DNA from: Yoonia sediminilitoris
GTDB taxonomy: Bacteria; Pseudomonadota; Alphaproteobacteria; Rhodobacterales; Rhodobacteraceae
Direction of reading: 5' to 3'
Assembly (NCBI RefSeq): GCF_003058085.1
Contig: NZ_QBUD01000004.1
Coordinates: 186,001 to 250,000 of the forward strand
Length of the DNA stretch: 64,000 nucleotides
The notes beneath the pieces were generated by a model. It was not told the DNA's origin. It was given only the letters and a program-made list of their open reading frames with translations, and made no database searches. Below are positions 9,051 through 18,519 of this stretch, piece after piece. The number at the start of each line of letters is the position of its first letter. The stretch's first letter is position 1. The translations under genes and the position numbers were made by a program.

Positions 9051-9798
9051 CGACCTGACATGTGATGATTTTCTGGGCGGGCGTCTGCGCATCTGGCAGC
9101 CGCGTAAAGGCTATCGTGCCGGGGTTGATCCTGTGCTGCTTGGGGCGTCTATCGCAGCCAAACCGGGGCAATCCGTGCTGGAACTTGGCTGTGGCGTGGG
9201 TGTCGCGTCGCTTTGTTTGGCGGCGCGTGTGCCCGGCGTGTCGGTCACAGGCGTTGAGGTGCAGCCTCACTATGCTGACCTTGCCCGCCGAAATGCGCGG
9301 GAAAATAGCGCCGCCTTTCATGTGATTACGGCAGACCTGCGCGCACTTCCCCATGAGGTACGGCAACAACGGTTCGATCACGTTATCATGAATCCGCCGT
9401 ATTTTGACCGGCTTGCAGGCACGGCCTCTGACGATGGCGGGCGCGATATCGCCTTGGGTGGGGGCACGCCGCTGACGGACTGGCTGGATATCGGTGCGCG
9501 GCGTGTCGGCCCAAAAGGATACCTGACCATCATCCAGCGGATCGCGCGGCTGCCTGAGGTGCTATCCGCACTTGAGGGACGACTCGGGTCGATTGTTGTT
9601 TTGCCGATTTCTGGCCGCGAAAGGCGTGCGCCTGAATTATTTTTGCTGCGTGCGCGGCAGGAAGGACGGGCAGCATTTTCCCTGCTTTCGCCGCTCACTA
9701 TGCACGCGGGCGAACGTCATACAGGTGACAAAGACAATTATTTGCCGGAAATTAACGATATTCTCAGAAATGGCGCGGGATTGCCCATCGCTCCTTAA
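9037..9798 (+). CDS. N6-adenine methyltransferase (tRNA1(Val) TrmN6-like)
   Basis: About 253 residues. Two TTG codons (9031, 9037) are possible; 9037 is chosen because GGAGAG at 9024-9029 is 7 nt upstream. SAM-binding motif I is VLELGCGVGVASLCLA. The catalytic NPPY (HVIMNPPYFDR) identifies an amino-MTase acting on the exocyclic N6 of adenine, as in TrmN6/YfiC. The target tRNA is inferred by family only. The gene overlaps the DUF2007 gene. Confidence 0.85.
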   Translation: MDGTDDLTCDDFLGGRLRIWQPRKGYRAGVDPVLLGASIAAKPGQSVLELGCGVGVASLCLAARVPGVSVTGVEVQPHYADLARRNARENSAAFHVITADLRALPHEVRQQRFDHVIMNPPYFDRLAGTASDDGGRDIALGGGTPLTDWLDIGARRVGPKGYLTIIQRIARLPEVLSALEGRLGSIVVLPISGRERRAPELFLLRARQEGRAAFSLLSPLTMHAGERHTGDKDNYLPEINDILRNGAGLPIAP

Positions 9799-9918
9799 TC
9801 TTTTGGCAACACGTTTAGTTGATCTTTGGTTTGTGCCGCCAATGCTGCCTTGCAGCGTGACTTGGCCGGCAAGATGTGGTGCACTGGTAGCACCAACCCT
9901 ATCCAGAGGAGGACGACT

Positions 9919-10083
9919 ATGAGCTTGAGTTCGCATTTGCAGGAACTGAAGAAGAAACACCAAAACCTCTCAGAGTCCGTTGAAGTGCTGCAACGCAGCC
10001 CGGCGACAGATGATCTGGAAATCGCGAAACTGAAGAAAAAGAAGTTGCAGATCAAGGAAGAGATCACGCGACTTAGCCACTAG
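9919..10083 (+). CDS. DUF465 (YdcH-like) small coiled-coil protein
   Basis: 54 residues from ATG 9919, with a strong GAGGAGG ribosome binding site 8 bases upstream. MSLSSHLQELKKKHQNLSESVE and the lysine-rich IAKLKKKKLQIKEEI helix form the two-helix hairpin of the DUF465 family. Its role is not established. It stands alone between the methyltransferase and the PHB locus. Confidence 0.85.
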   Translation: MSLSSHLQELKKKHQNLSESVEVLQRSPATDDLEIAKLKKKKLQIKEEITRLSH

Positions 10084-10255
10084 GCACCATTCCGATGGTC
10101 GGTGGTCGCATGATGACACCGACCCAATAGTGCGCAAGTTGGCGGTCAGCCAACCACTGTTTGCTTGACGAGAATCTTTACGTCGACACCACGCCGGACT
10201 GATAGCGGCATCCCGAATGTGGAATGCAGTGTGCGACACAAACACTCTTCAATGA

Positions 10256-10290
10256 AAAAGGCCACGCGTTACCGCATGGCCTTTTTTACA
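10256..10290 (-). terminator. Rho-independent terminator of phaA-phaB
   Basis: A stem of AAGGCCATGCGG pairing with CGCGTGGCCTT is followed by a T-run in either direction (TTTTTCATT on the minus strand). It lies 20 bp past the phaB stop. Confidence 0.8.
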
Positions 10291-10307
10291 AGTCGCTTGC
10301 GCGGCTT

Positions 10308-11033
10308 TTAGGTCATATACTGACCACCGTTGGCGGAAATCGTCGAGCCTGTGACAAAGCCTGCCTCATCAGCGGCCAGGAATACAACAGCGCGCGCAAT
10401 CTCTTCGGGCTCACCCAGACGACCGACCGGAATTTGCGGCAGGATCACTTCATTCATGACCTTTTCGGGGATGGTGCTCATCATCTCCGTGTTGATGTAA
10501 CCGGGGGCGACGATGTTTACGGTGATACCAGCGCGTGCACCTTCTTGTGCCAGCGACTTGGTAAAGCCGATATCACCGGCCTTGGTCGCGGCATAGTTGG
10601 CTTGGGCAAACTGCCCCTTCTGGCCGTTGATCGAACTGATCGTGACGATCCGCCCAAACTTGCGTTCGCGCATCCCGCCCCAGACATTGTGGGTCATGTT
10701 GAACACACCGTTGAGGTTGGTGTCGATGCATTCGTGCCATTGCTGCGGCGTCATCTTGTGGAAAGGCGCGTCACGGGTGATGCCCGCGTTGTTGACCAAC
10801 ACTTCAACCGGTCCAAGGTCTTCTTCGATCTGCTTGATGCCAGCGGCACAGGCTTCGTAGTTGCCAACGTCCCACTTGTAGGTCTTGATGCCGGTTTCGG
10901 CGGTAAACGCTGCGGCTTTTTCGTCATTGCCAGCGTAAGTCGCCGCAACGGTGTAGCCTGCGTCTTTGAGAGCCGTTGAAATTGCCGCGCCAATACCGCG
11001 CGAGCCGCCTGTTACAAGTGCAACACGAGACAT
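10308..11033 (-). CDS. phaB: NADPH-dependent acetoacetyl-CoA reductase
   Basis: 241 residues, the canonical PhaB length. The SDR cofactor loop is TGGSRGIG, followed by NNAG, catalytic Ser in ISSINGQKGQFAQ, and YAATK. The block after the active site (GQFAQANYAATKAGDIGFTKSLA) is specific to PhaB among SDRs. It reduces acetoacetyl-CoA to (R)-3-hydroxybutyryl-CoA for PHB synthesis. It follows phaA by 78 bp; the polymerase phaC is not in this window. The terminator at 10256-10290 closes the unit. Confidence 0.95.
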   Translation of the reverse strand: MSRVALVTGGSRGIGAAISTALKDAGYTVAATYAGNDEKAAAFTAETGIKTYKWDVGNYEACAAGIKQIEEDLGPVEVLVNNAGITRDAPFHKMTPQQWHECIDTNLNGVFNMTHNVWGGMRERKFGRIVTISSINGQKGQFAQANYAATKAGDIGFTKSLAQEGARAGITVNIVAPGYINTEMMSTIPEKVMNEVILPQIPVGRLGEPEEIARAVVFLAADEAGFVTGSTISANGGQYMT

Positions 11034-11072
11034 ATTTATTTCCTCCAGGAATTCATTGTGTAATCTTATTAT

Positions 11073-11096
11073 AGTTGCGCCACACTGGGCGCAACT
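11073..11096. other. Intercistronic hairpin between phaA and phaB
   Basis: AGTTGCGCC and GGCGCAACT pair perfectly (9 bp) around a 6-base loop in the 78-bp gap between phaA and phaB. No T-run follows on the minus strand, so this is more likely an mRNA-stability or processing element than a terminator. Confidence 0.5.
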
Positions 11097-11111
11097 TTAT
11101 TTCAATGCCAA

Positions 11112-12287
11112 TTATGGGCGTTCAACGCACATGGCAACGCCCATGCCGCCACCAATACACAGGGTCGCAAGTCCCTTTTTCGCACCACGCCGCTTCATTT
11201 CAAACAGCAGCGTATTCAGAACCCGGCAGCCAGATGCACCAATGGGGTGGCCAATCGCAATCGCGCCGCCGTTGACGTTCACGATAGACGGGTCCCAACC
11301 CATGTCTTTGTTGACGGCACAGGCTTGTGCGGCAAAGGCTTCGTTGGCTTCGACAAGATCAAGATCAGCCACGCTCCAACCTGCTTTTTCAAGGGCTTTG
11401 CGTGAGGCCATCACCGGACCCACACCCATGATCGAAGGGTCAAGACCAGCGGTGGCATAGGATGCAATACGGGCAAGCGGCTCAATCCCACGTTTTTCCG
11501 CATCATCGGCAGTCATCAGCAATGTGGCAGCGGCCCCGTCGTTCAAACCCGATGCGTTTGCAGCGGTGACTGATCCCTCTTTCGTAAAGGCCGGCCGCAA
11601 TTTTTGCATCGCTTCCATCGTGGCACCGTGGCGGATGTATTCATCCTGATCGACTGTGATGTCGCCCTTGCGGGTCTTGATGGTAAAGGCGGCAATCTCA
11701 TCCGCGAATTTGCCCGCCTTCTGGGCGGCTTCTGCCTTGTTCTGCGATGCGACGGCAAATTCGTCCTGCATATCGCGGGTAATCTGCCACTGGTCCGCCA
11801 CGTTTTCAGCGGTTTGGCCCATGTGGTAGTTGTTGAATGCATCCCACAGGCCATCGCGGATCATCGTGTCAATATATTTCATGTCGCCCATTTTCTGGCC
11901 AGCGCGCAGGGCAGCGGCGTGGGGCGACAGTGTCATGTTTTCCTGACCGCCAGCGGCAACAATGGCCGCATCGCCCAACTGGATGTGCTGTGCGCCAAGT
12001 GCAACTGCGCGCAAACCGGACCCACAAACCTGATTGATCCCCCAAGCGGCGCTTTCAATCGGAAGACCTGCGTTGATATGCGCCTGACGGGCGGGGTTCT
12101 GGCCCTGTGCAGCGGTGAGAACCTGACCCAGAATTGTTTCGCTCACTTCCGACTTGTCGATGCCCGCGCGTGCGACAACTTCTTCCAAAATTGCGGCGCC
12201 GAGATCATGCGCAGGTGTGTTGGCGAAAGCGCCCATAAAGCTGCCAACGGCAGTCCGTGCGGCAGATGCGATAACAACATTTGTCAT
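11112..12287 (-). CDS. phaA: Acetyl-CoA C-acetyltransferase (beta-ketothiolase)
   Basis: 391 residues. The acyl-accepting Cys is in [14 protein letters not shown], the catalytic His in [14 protein letters not shown] and the second Cys in [13 protein letters not shown]. It condenses two acetyl-CoA to acetoacetyl-CoA, which phaB then reduces. A partial FNR-type box (12391-12404) lies about 105 bp upstream, which could tie PHB synthesis to oxygen limitation. That link is inference. Confidence 0.95.
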   Translation of the reverse strand: MTNVVIASAARTAVGSFMGAFANTPAHDLGAAILEEVVARAGIDKSEVSETILGQVLTAAQGQNPARQAHINAGLPIESAAWGINQVCGSGLRAVALGAQHIQLGDAAIVAAGGQENMTLSPHAAALRAGQKMGDMKYIDTMIRDGLWDAFNNYHMGQTAENVADQWQITRDMQDEFAVASQNKAEAAQKAGKFADEIAAFTIKTRKGDITVDQDEYIRHGATMEAMQKLRPAFTKEGSVTAANASGLNDGAAATLLMTADDAEKRGIEPLARIASYATAGLDPSIMGVGPVMASRKALEKAGWSVADLDLVEANEAFAAQACAVNKDMGWDPSIVNVNGGAIAIGHPIGASGCRVLNTLLFEMKRRGAKKGLATLCIGGGMGVAMCVERP

Positions 12288-12390
12288 ATGATAGTCCCTT
12301 CAAGTGATTTCTTGGCAGGACGAGGCCAATGCACACGCTGGGATGCGAGTCAGTCCCCCCTACCACTCGACCACTTGTTTATGTCTTAGG

Positions 12391-12404
12391 TTGACCTAGG
12401 GCAA
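12391..12404. promoter_or_regulatory. Weak FNR/FixK-type box upstream of phaA
   Basis: TTGACCTAGGGCAA matches the left half-site exactly and the right half-site at CAA only. It resembles the intact site upstream of the ftsH-type gene (TTGACCTACGTCAA). Confidence 0.35.
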
Positions 12405-12436
12405 ATCAATTCCCCTATGCAGTACGCGCAACGCTG

Positions 12437-13243
12437 TCAGAGCGTGAATTTCGGTACGCCGTAAAGATAGCCTTGCAGGCAATCAACGCCAATCTCGCGC
12501 AAATAAGTCGCCTCTTCCTCGGTTTCGACACCGTCGGCAATGGCAAACATTTCAAACTGATGCGCGACTGTCACCAGCGCCTCTGTCAGGACTTGGTTGT
12601 CAGGGTCGCTTTGAATGCCTTTGATGAAGCTTTTGTCGATCTTCACCAGGTCAAAAAAGAATTCCTTGAGATAGCGAAAAGCCGTCATCCCCGCCCCAAA
12701 CCCATCAAGTGCAAAAGCAACCCCCTTGGGCTGCATTTCCGCCATGAACCGAATGACATTTTCATGGAGCATCATGGCAGAGGTTTCGCTGATTTCAAAA
12801 ATCAGCCGATCGCCCAGCCCATCATTATCGCGCAAACCCCGGTCAAGGGTGCGCCGCCAAGCCCCGTCCCCGATAGAGCGCGCCGACAGGTTGACAGAAA
12901 GCCGTATCTCCGGATTTTGCTGTAGCATTTTCAGCGCCAAAGACAGTGTGATGCAGTCGATCTGCCGCCCGAACCCGGTTTGTTCGACGAGAGGCATGAA
13001 ATGTGCCGCCGGAATGATCCGCCCCGCATCATCCATAAGCCGCACCAGCCCTTCGTAGAAGGCGACGCGCGGTTCTGCCCCCGCAGTCACAATCGGATGG
13101 AACGCCAGCCGCGCCCGTTCAGCGCTAAGCGCGTCGCCAACCAGCGTCATCACATCCCCATCCCGGCTGGCCATCGCATAGTGCAACGGGTCCAAAAGCG
13201 CTGTTTCATCCATTTCGGAAAACTGGGGTGTGGCGTATTGCAT
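12437..13243 (-). CDS. EAL-domain protein with altered catalytic residues
   Basis: 268 residues from ATG 13243; an EAL domain fills residues about 40-265 with no GGDEF or sensor domain. The EAL signature reads YEGLVRL (E64). SVNLS (N118), FEISET (E150, E153) and KIDKSFI are kept. The metal-binding DDFG is changed to DGFG (D180-G181), and the AEGVE glutamate is Asp (ADGVE, D237). EAL proteins hydrolyse cyclic-di-GMP using these residues, so activity may be lost or weak and the protein may be a c-di-GMP sensor instead. Start choice is moderately certain. Confidence 0.85.
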   Translation of the reverse strand: MQYATPQFSEMDETALLDPLHYAMASRDGDVMTLVGDALSAERARLAFHPIVTAGAEPRVAFYEGLVRLMDDAGRIIPAAHFMPLVEQTGFGRQIDCITLSLALKMLQQNPEIRLSVNLSARSIGDGAWRRTLDRGLRDNDGLGDRLIFEISETSAMMLHENVIRFMAEMQPKGVAFALDGFGAGMTAFRYLKEFFFDLVKIDKSFIKGIQSDPDNQVLTEALVTVAHQFEMFAIADGVETEEEATYLREIGVDCLQGYLYGVPKFTL

Positions 13244-13309
13244 GGGGCAGTTCCATAGTGACCTGCGCAAGATGCCTGATGCTGCCTAACAAATTATGAA
13301 AGACCGCCA

Positions 13310-13909
13310 ATGACAGACCGCTGCGGCTGGGCCGGAAATGATCCAATTTACGTGGCATACCACGACACCGAATGGGGTGTGCCGGAATATGACAGCCGCG
13401 CCCTTTGGGAAAAGCTGATTCTGGATGGGTTTCAGGCAGGCCTGTCGTGGATCACAATCCTCAGGAAGCGCGACAACTTTCGCGCGGCCTTTGCCGGGTT
13501 TGACCCCCATATCATCGCCGAATGGGGCGAGGCAGACGTGGCCCGGCTGCTGGCTGATCCCGGTATCATCCGCCATCGCGGCAAGATCGAAGCCACCATC
13601 GGCAACGCCCGCGCGTGGCAGGAAATTGAGGCCAAGGCAGGGTTTGACCGTTTTCTATGGAATTATGTCGACGGGGTGCCTTTGCGCACCAAACTGGCGG
13701 ACCGGGCACTGATGCCGACCCAATCTGGTCTTTCACAGCAGATATCAAAAGACCTCAAGAAAGCAGGGTTCCGCTTTTGCGGCCCGACGATCGTGTACGC
13801 CTTTATGGAAGCGACAGGCTTGATCAATAACCATCTGACAACATGTTTTCGGCATGAACCCTGCGCCCGCTTGGCACGCGACCCCGCAACGGGCCGCTCA
13901 GCGCGCTAG
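13310..13909 (+). CDS. tag: DNA-3-methyladenine glycosylase I
   Basis: 199 residues. RCGWAGNDPIYVAYHDTEWGVP is the family's hallmark start, including the zinc-ligand Cys and His. The active-site glutamate region is GFQAGLSWITILRKRD, and the remaining zinc ligands are in INNHLTTCFRH. It excises 3-methyladenine from alkylated DNA. It is convergent with rpiB, only 11 bp apart, and stands alone. Confidence 0.95.
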   Translation: MTDRCGWAGNDPIYVAYHDTEWGVPEYDSRALWEKLILDGFQAGLSWITILRKRDNFRAAFAGFDPHIIAEWGEADVARLLADPGIIRHRGKIEATIGNARAWQEIEAKAGFDRFLWNYVDGVPLRTKLADRALMPTQSGLSQQISKDLKKAGFRFCGPTIVYAFMEATGLINNHLTTCFRHEPCARLARDPATGRSAR

Positions 13910-13920
13910 CTCAGGACCCA

Positions 13921-14370
13921 TTAATCCTGCGCTGTCTCGATCATTGCGACACGGGTGGCATGCCGTCCGCCCTCAAATTGCGCGGACAGAAACGCATCGA
14001 CAATATCAAGCGCCAGACCTTCGCCGACCACACGTGCCCCGAGCGACAATATGTTGGCATCGTTGTGCTGGCGGATCATCCGGGCTGAAAACGGATCGCT
14101 ACATACGCCGCAACGGATGCCCTTGACCTTGTTCGCGGCCATCATAATGCCCTGTCCGGTACCGCAAAGAATGATCCCCAACTGGCAATCGCCAGAGGCC
14201 ACGCGCCGCGCTGCCGCATGCCCGTGGTCGGGATAATATGTACTTTCTGGTGTTGTCGGGCCGATATCGACGGCCTCCCAACCTTGCGCAGCAATATGTG
14301 CTGCGATGGTCTGGCGCAGCGCGATTGCGGCGTGATCGCTGGAAAGAACGATGCGTTTATTGGCTGTCAT
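13921..14370 (-). CDS. rpiB: Ribose-5-phosphate isomerase B
   Basis: 149 residues. SSDHAAIALRQTIAAHI at the start, YYPDHGHAAARRV, and the catalytic Cys loop LCGTGQGIMMAANK followed by RCGVCSDPFSARMIRQHNDAN identify the RpiB/LacAB family. It interconverts ribose-5-P and ribulose-5-P in the pentose phosphate pathway. Allose-6-P isomerase activity is possible for this family, but there is no allose context here. Confidence 0.94.
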   Translation of the reverse strand: MTANKRIVLSSDHAAIALRQTIAAHIAAQGWEAVDIGPTTPESTYYPDHGHAAARRVASGDCQLGIILCGTGQGIMMAANKVKGIRCGVCSDPFSARMIRQHNDANILSLGARVVGEGLALDIVDAFLSAQFEGGRHATRVAMIETAQD

Positions 14371-14411
14371 GTGGGGTACGTCCCGTTGTCCTGTTTCATT
14401 CTTGAATCAGA

Positions 14412-14852
14412 CTACCAGCGCTTCAAAGCATCTTCGTCTGCGTCTTTTGCGGCAACCCAATCGGCCCCCTGATCCGTGACTTCCTTTTTCCAGAAAGGGG
14501 CGCGTGATTTGAGATAGTCCATCAGGAAATCGGCGGCTTCGAACGCCGCTGCCCGATGGGCCGCAGCGGTTGCCACCATCATGATCGGCGCGCCGGGTTT
14601 CAACGGGCCATAGCGATGTATTACAAGTGCGTCAGTCAGGGACCAGCGTGCAATGGCTTCCTCGGTGATTTTGGTGATCGCCTTGCTGGTCATGCCGGGG
14701 TAATGTTCGATCAGCATTTCCTGCAGGTTTCCGTCGGTGTCCCGCACCACCCCGGTAAAGCTGACAATCGCGCCCACATCGGTGCGGCCTTGCGAAAAGC
14801 TGTTCAGCTCCGCCCCTGCATCGAACAGGTCCGCCTGTACCCTCACCAGCAT
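14412..14852 (-). CDS. moaE: Molybdopterin synthase catalytic subunit
   Basis: 146 residues. VGAIVSFTGVVRD, LLIEHYPGM-like EMLIEHYPGMTSKAI, VIHRYGPLKPGAPIMMVAT and the catalytic-lysine region PFWKKEV are all present. With MoaD it adds the dithiolene sulfurs to precursor Z. Its start follows the moaD stop with no gap, so translation is coupled. Confidence 0.95.
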   Translation of the reverse strand: MLVRVQADLFDAGAELNSFSQGRTDVGAIVSFTGVVRDTDGNLQEMLIEHYPGMTSKAITKITEEAIARWSLTDALVIHRYGPLKPGAPIMMVATAAAHRAAAFEAADFLMDYLKSRAPFWKKEVTDQGADWVAAKDADEDALKRW

Positions 14853-15098
14853 TCAGCCACCTGTCATGGGCGGGAAAAACGCCACTTCGCGGACACCCTC
14901 CAAGGGTGCGTCGAAATCCGCAAGCTCTTGGTCCAGTGCGACGCGCAGCGCCGTGATGTCGGCAAAGGCGGCCTCGTAGCGCTCTTCGCGCGCGCGCAAC
15001 TCGGCGATCAGGTCGTTCACCGTAGTGGCCTGCGTTTCCACCTTTTCCTGCGGAATGCCGATCCGTTCACGGACCCATGCGAAATATATCACGTTCAT
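14853..15098 (-). CDS. moaD: Molybdopterin synthase sulfur carrier subunit
   Basis: 81 residues from ATG 15098 (MNVIYFAWVRERIG). The fold is ubiquitin-like and ends in FFPPMTGG; the C-terminal Gly-Gly is thiocarboxylated to donate sulfur to MoaE. Its ATG overlaps the pgsA stop by one base, and the moaE gene follows immediately. The order pgsA-moaD-moaE forms one transcription unit. Confidence 0.94.
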   Translation of the reverse strand: MNVIYFAWVRERIGIPQEKVETQATTVNDLIAELRAREERYEAAFADITALRVALDQELADFDAPLEGVREVAFFPPMTGG

Positions 15099-15763
15099 CA
15101 GCCTACGTCCCTGAGATGTGGAAGTGCTTTGCGAAAATAATCCCAGCCGGTCATTAGTGTCAAAACCCCTGCGGCCCAAAGCACCGTAATACCCGCCCAC
15201 CAACTAAGCACCATTCCCTGATATTTCCACCAAAGGCCCAATTCATCAGGGCCTGTGCCGTCAATTGCGGCGCTGACCATTTCATCGGTCATGGCAAGCG
15301 ACTGCATGCCGAAATAATGCTCGAACGCGCCGGTCGCGAACAGCAGTGCGATTCCCACCATCTGCGCCGTTGTTTTCCATTTCGCCAGCACCGTCACCTT
15401 GAGCGTGCCCGCAGTGTCACCCAGAAATTCGCGCAAGCCCGACACAAACACTTCCCGAAAGATGATCACGGTCGCGGGCAGCAAAATCCATGGGTTCATG
15501 CCGGAAAAACCGGTAATGACGACCAACGCTATAATCACCATCGCCTTGTCGGCAATCGGGTCCAGCATCGCGCCCAGCTTGCTTTCCTGTTTCCATTTCC
15601 GGGCCAGATAGCCATCAAGAAAATCGGTCAACGCCGCAGTCACAAACAGGACCAACGCAAACCAGTCCGCCAAGGGCCGGGTGAAGTAAAGAAACATAAC
15701 AACCACCCCCGGCGCAGCCGCGAGACGAAGAATGGTCAGGATATTGGGCACATTCATCTGCAT
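15098..15763 (-). CDS. pgsA: CDP-diacylglycerol-glycerol-3-phosphate 3-phosphatidyltransferase
   Basis: 221 residues with about five membrane helices. The CDP-alcohol phosphotransferase motif is complete (DFLDGYLARKWKQESKLGAMLDPIADK, matching DG..AR........G...D...D). N-terminal NVPNILTILRLAAAP is typical of PgsA. It commits CDP-DAG to phosphatidylglycerol at the inner membrane. A second Met at 15757 is an alternative start. Confidence 0.92.
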   Translation of the reverse strand: MQMNVPNILTILRLAAAPGVVVMFLYFTRPLADWFALVLFVTAALTDFLDGYLARKWKQESKLGAMLDPIADKAMVIIALVVITGFSGMNPWILLPATVIIFREVFVSGLREFLGDTAGTLKVTVLAKWKTTAQMVGIALLFATGAFEHYFGMQSLAMTDEMVSAAIDGTGPDELGLWWKYQGMVLSWWAGITVLWAAGVLTLMTGWDYFRKALPHLRDVG

Positions 15764-15855
15764 AAGGCCACTGGTAACCTGTCAATCAAGCGGACGCCAT
15801 AGCCCACGCGAAAGTCACCGAAAACGTGCACGCATTGCCACTTCGCTACAGACTT

Positions 15856-18519
15856 TTATGACGTGGGGCTTTGGTCGCCGCGCAGGACCGCCCAGCGATT
15901 AAGCCACGCCAACCCCGCCAACGCCAAGCCAAGCCCCAGCAGCGAAAAGACCCGGATCAGGCCGCCCAGCCCGCTGATATCCACGACGAATACCTTGGCC
16001 ACAGCCAGCCCGATCACCAGCAGTCCCGCCTTGCGCAGCACCGCACTTTGCCGGGCCAGCGACTGGTAGAAAAGGCCGGCACCTATCACCAACAGGGCGA
16101 CAGTATAGCTGTAAAGCTCTGGCTGGCCGATATCCGGCAGTTCCATACCCGCAGACCCGCGCCAATAATGCCGGATCGTCAACCCCAGCCACAAGGTGGC
16201 AAGCGCGACGGCAACCGCATTGAACCCCAGCGTGATCAGGCGGGGCAGCGCGTGCAGCCACCGCGCGCCCACCGCAAAGACCACACCAGGCAGCAGATAG
16301 GCCGGGATCAACGTATTCAGCACAGGTGGCCCCAAAACACTGTCGCCCACCAGAGCAAATAGCGGGTTCATGACGGACACCGCCAGCCCAAGCTGAACCA
16401 TCCCGATCAAGAGAAAGATCGTGCCAAAAGCCGCGCGCACAACAAACAGCGGACCACCGATCTGCAACCTGCGCCACTGGCCCATGCCAAGCATGATCCA
16501 TATCGTCGCCCCAAGTCCGAGGGCCCAATGGCTAAAGCTATCAACCTCTGTGCCCCAATATTCGATCGCTCGAAACAGCAGAAGTGACAGCAGTATCGCG
16601 ATGGATGTAAAGACGGCACTTTCCAGCAAGACCAGCGTTCTTGGCCGTTTGGCCGCCCGCGCAAATCCCCATGACACCACAAAGGCGACAGCAGCACCGC
16701 CATGCGCCAGGAGCATTTCCGCCACAGGCGCTGCGAACGCCCAGTCAAGGCCGGGATTAATAATAAGCCGGTAGCCGATGGTCGTGATCCCGGCCAGAAT
16801 GTAGATACCCATCAGGGGGAGGTTGAACTGCCGGTCCAGCCATGCCGCCGCAACAACAGTCACTGCAAATGCAACCGTCAGGGCCGCAGAACTGAACAGG
16901 ATAATGACGCCAAAGGCGATGCTGGCCAAGGCCGACAAGACAGCGAACGACATGCGTTGCCTGTCGCCTGGGCCATCAGCGCGGGCGAACCGTTCGGCCA
17001 TGCCGACCATCAACGCGGCGATGACCATGGCATGCAGCGCCCAGACATAGGGTCCAAGGGTATCGGCGGGATGCCAGAACGCTTCGACCACGATGGCGAT
17101 TGCTGGCGCACAGATCGCAGCCCCCGCCGCGACGAACAGCCTTGCCGACCCGCCCTGCAACGACCGCCATGCGGCCGCAACCGACAGAGCCATGCCGATG
17201 ACAATCATGCTGGTGGGCAACAAGGGCATATCGGCTTCGGGGACCTCTGCCGCAGTCGCCTGCACCGTCCAGACCCAGTCAGCCCCTGCAATGATTGCCA
17301 CCAGCGCCGCCGCAGGCAGGATCGCCAGGTCAATCAGCGCAGGCGCATTGCGTGCCCAGATCAGCAGGGCCAGCACCATACCGGACAATACGGCTACGCT
17401 GGTCCAGAACACATCGGCCCGCCCGACGTCGAACGCAGTCAAAAGGATCAGAACACTGGCGGCCAGAACCGCCCCACCGGCAAGGCGGGTCGGGAACTCC
17501 GGCCATGGTTCACCCTTTTTGCGGGCGAACAATGAAAGGCTAAGCAATGTGCCCGCATGATCAGGCACCAAACGCCGCACCGGAATCGCGATGGCGGCCA
17601 ATACCAGCACCGCGCAGTACATCACAAAATAGGTTTCTGCGATCATGGCTGACCCCAGCATCAACATAACCCCGGCCCCGAACCCAAGGGTCAGGGCGAT
17701 CACCGACACCCATGCCCAGCGACGCAGGGTATCAATCGCCAGCCCGACAATGGTGACGATGGCGAAATAAGCGAATAGCCCTGCCGGGCTATCCGATGAA
17801 CCGCCAATGACAAAGGGTGCCCCCATCGCGCCAATGACCCCGACAGAGGCCAGAAGCGGGCCATAAAACCACCCCAGCACCAGCGCCACAGCGCCCACAA
17901 GCGCCATGCCGACAAGCGCAACCTCTGGCCCGATAAAATCGTAAAGCAACCGCGCCGCGAGCACGGCCCCAAAGAGCGTGACAACCCCCGCACCTGAAAA
18001 GGTGGAGGGCAGGTAGGCGGTGCTGCTGTCCTCTGTGTCGCCAAAGCGCCTGCGAATATATTCGCCTGCCGCGATCAGCACCGCGCCAAAGGCAAAGGCG
18101 GCCAGAACCCGCACGACGGGCGGCAGATAACCCTGCTCGATCCCGTAAAGCACAAGGAAGATTCCGGCGAGCGCCAGCGACATTGCGGACACCACATAAA
18201 ACCAGTTCTGCACGATCCAGTGCATCAGCTTTTGCAGATTGGCACGGTGCACGACGACGGCTTTGGGCGGGCCTTCGGTGGGTTGCGCGGGCGCAGGTGC
18301 CTTGGCGGCAATAGCAACAGGAGGGGACGGCTTGGCGGGTTGTTCTGCAATTTCCGGGGGAGGTTCAGGCGCTTTTCGGGGTGCGTCCGGCGCGCCTGCA
18401 AGTTGCGCCTCAAGCGCTGCAACACGCCCCCTGAGTCCGGCATTGGAGATCAGTAAGTAGATCACAGCCACCGGAATGGCGAGGATAACAAGTGCGACGA
18501 AGACAAGCAGAGATTCCAC
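15856..18519 (-). CDS. DUF2339 giant polytopic membrane protein
   Basis: 887 residues. An N-terminal helix is followed by a short coiled coil (VAALEAQLAGAP) and a Pro/Ala-rich linker (about residues 45-85). More than twenty hydrophobic segments fill the rest. This matches the DUF2339 family of large inner-membrane proteins. Their function is unknown; a link to cell-surface glycan or envelope chemistry has been suggested by others but nothing here tests it. It stands alone, with a 280-bp gap upstream. Confidence 0.85.
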   Translation of the reverse strand: MESLLVFVALVILAIPVAVIYLLISNAGLRGRVAALEAQLAGAPDAPRKAPEPPPEIAEQPAKPSPPVAIAAKAPAPAQPTEGPPKAVVVHRANLQKLMHWIVQNWFYVVSAMSLALAGIFLVLYGIEQGYLPPVVRVLAAFAFGAVLIAAGEYIRRRFGDTEDSSTAYLPSTFSGAGVVTLFGAVLAARLLYDFIGPEVALVGMALVGAVALVLGWFYGPLLASVGVIGAMGAPFVIGGSSDSPAGLFAYFAIVTIVGLAIDTLRRWAWVSVIALTLGFGAGVMLMLGSAMIAETYFVMYCAVLVLAAIAIPVRRLVPDHAGTLLSLSLFARKKGEPWPEFPTRLAGGAVLAASVLILLTAFDVGRADVFWTSVAVLSGMVLALLIWARNAPALIDLAILPAAALVAIIAGADWVWTVQATAAEVPEADMPLLPTSMIVIGMALSVAAAWRSLQGGSARLFVAAGAAICAPAIAIVVEAFWHPADTLGPYVWALHAMVIAALMVGMAERFARADGPGDRQRMSFAVLSALASIAFGVIILFSSAALTVAFAVTVVAAAWLDRQFNLPLMGIYILAGITTIGYRLIINPGLDWAFAAPVAEMLLAHGGAAVAFVVSWGFARAAKRPRTLVLLESAVFTSIAILLSLLLFRAIEYWGTEVDSFSHWALGLGATIWIMLGMGQWRRLQIGGPLFVVRAAFGTIFLLIGMVQLGLAVSVMNPLFALVGDSVLGPPVLNTLIPAYLLPGVVFAVGARWLHALPRLITLGFNAVAVALATLWLGLTIRHYWRGSAGMELPDIGQPELYSYTVALLVIGAGLFYQSLARQSAVLRKAGLLVIGLAVAKVFVVDISGLGGLIRVFSLLGLGLALAGLAWLNRWAVLRGDQSPTS

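Noticed and set aside
10084-10255. TTGACGAGAATC between DUF465 and phaB as an FNR box
   Set aside because: Only the left half-site and part of the right match, and it lies downstream of both flanking genes.
16702-17535. 277-codon frame opposite the DUF2339 gene
   Set aside because: Shadow of a long hydrophobic gene; highly charged, repetitive composition with no homology pattern.
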